Assembly: GCF_004135605.1 (NCBI RefSeq) | Contig: NZ_SDPT01000002.1 | Location: 868,001-932,000, forward strand | Direction: 5' to 3' | Source: Sphingomonas desiccabilis | GTDB lineage: Bacteria > Pseudomonadota > Alphaproteobacteria > Sphingomonadales > Sphingomonadaceae | Length of the DNA stretch: 64,000 nucleotides | The notes under the pieces: model-generated | What the model was told of the DNA's origin: nothing | The model's input: the letters and a program-made list of their open reading frames with translations, nothing else | Database searches by the model: none | Part shown: one piece after another, positions 63,900-64,000 of the stretch | Layout: the number at the start of each line of letters is the position of its first letter | Numbering within the stretch: position 1 is the stretch's first letter | Translations under genes and position numbers: made by a program

Positions 63900-64000
63900 T
63901 CAGGTCGCCTCCGCCTGGGCCGCGTTCACGCGGCGACTGAGGCGCGGCGCGACCGACAGCAGCACGATGGCGGCGATCAGGATGGCGGCGCCGGTCGTCT
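63900..64000 (-). CDS. C-terminal end of a membrane protein, cut by window
   Basis: The frame runs from 63998 back to a stop at 63900-63902 and encodes a hydrophobic stretch (GAAILIAAIVLLSVAPRLS) followed by a polar tail, as at the end of the last helix of a transporter such as an MFS permease. It is first in line upstream of the TonB-receptor operon, so a gallate or aromatic-acid transporter is plausible but not shown. A short CAGGT tandem (63891-63905) overlaps the stop. Confidence 0.5.
   Translation of the reverse strand, partial: TTGAAILIAAIVLLSVAPRLSRRVNAAQAEAT

Noticed and set aside
63891..63905. CAGGT tandem repeat as a phase-variation tract
   Set aside because: Only three full copies, at the very end of a gene; too short and badly placed for a switch.

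Overview
The window is high-G+C DNA with dense, short-spaced genes and reads as a chromosome segment of a Sphingomonas-like alphaproteobacterium. This placement is inferred from gene content: the cmk-rpsA-ihfB block, a TIGR02300 acidic protein, BamB with a YfgM-like partner, the protocatechuate/gallate meta-cleavage enzymes LigJ and LigI, and many outer-membrane or periplasmic proteins. No insertion sequence, integrase, phage gene or CRISPR array was seen.

Layout. 1-2.2 kb: the 3' part of rpoA, an inserted islet (hairpins, terminator, small membrane protein) and rplQ. 2.3-10.6 kb: a lipoprotein prolyl oligopeptidase, guaA, a sorbosone-dehydrogenase-like lipoprotein with a DUF2231 membrane protein, an Arg-rich secreted protein, an erythromycin-esterase-like enzyme and a NIPSNAP protein. 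10.6-17.7 kb: metE behind a cobalamin riboswitch and a 28-bp palindrome, a hemerythrin-domain protein, an SDR, a lipoprotein/GNAT pair and a GH1-type glycosidase. 17.7-21.2 kb: small orphan secreted or membrane proteins and an ArsC/Spx-like protein, partly of lower G+C. 21.4-27.0 kb: panB, yfgM-like, bamB, der, tusA-like and an SDR. 27.0-34.9 kb: bfr and bfd (two Fur-like palindromes upstream of bfd), a DUF418 protein, a DUF3052-like protein, purL, VOC and Dabb-domain proteins and a DUF1570-like protein. 35.0-40.1 kb: nadA, a TIGR00266/AIM24-family protein, and a surface-lipoprotein system (TbpB-like lipoprotein plus Slam-like translocator). 40.3-51.3 kb: a DEAD-box helicase, several small periplasmic or inhibitor-type proteins (LprI-like, barstar-like, YdeI-like), two divergent L,D-transpeptidases, nadC, RNase T2, DUF4112, a family-5 solute-binding lipoprotein and tRNA-Leu(UAA). 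51.3-55.1 kb: ihfB, rpsA, cmk, TIGR02300 and tRNA-Ala(GGC).

55.4-64.0 kb is the most coherent accessory locus and looks like a tannin/gallate catabolic cluster. On the + strand there is a frameshifted DUF1932-type dehydrogenase, ligJ (4-oxalomesaconate hydratase) and ligI (2-pyrone-4,6-dicarboxylate lactonase). Converging on it from the - strand are the end of a possible transporter gene, a large TonB-dependent receptor, a tannase-family esterase and an MmgE/PrpD-family protein; the last three genes overlap end to start. A plausible model is uptake of galloyl esters through the receptor, hydrolysis by the tannase, and entry of gallate into the meta-cleavage pathway. The ring-cleavage dioxygenase, tautomerase and aldolase are not in the window.

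Most calls rest on recognising protein families by eye. No database search was run, and regulatory calls rest on visible symmetry and position only.
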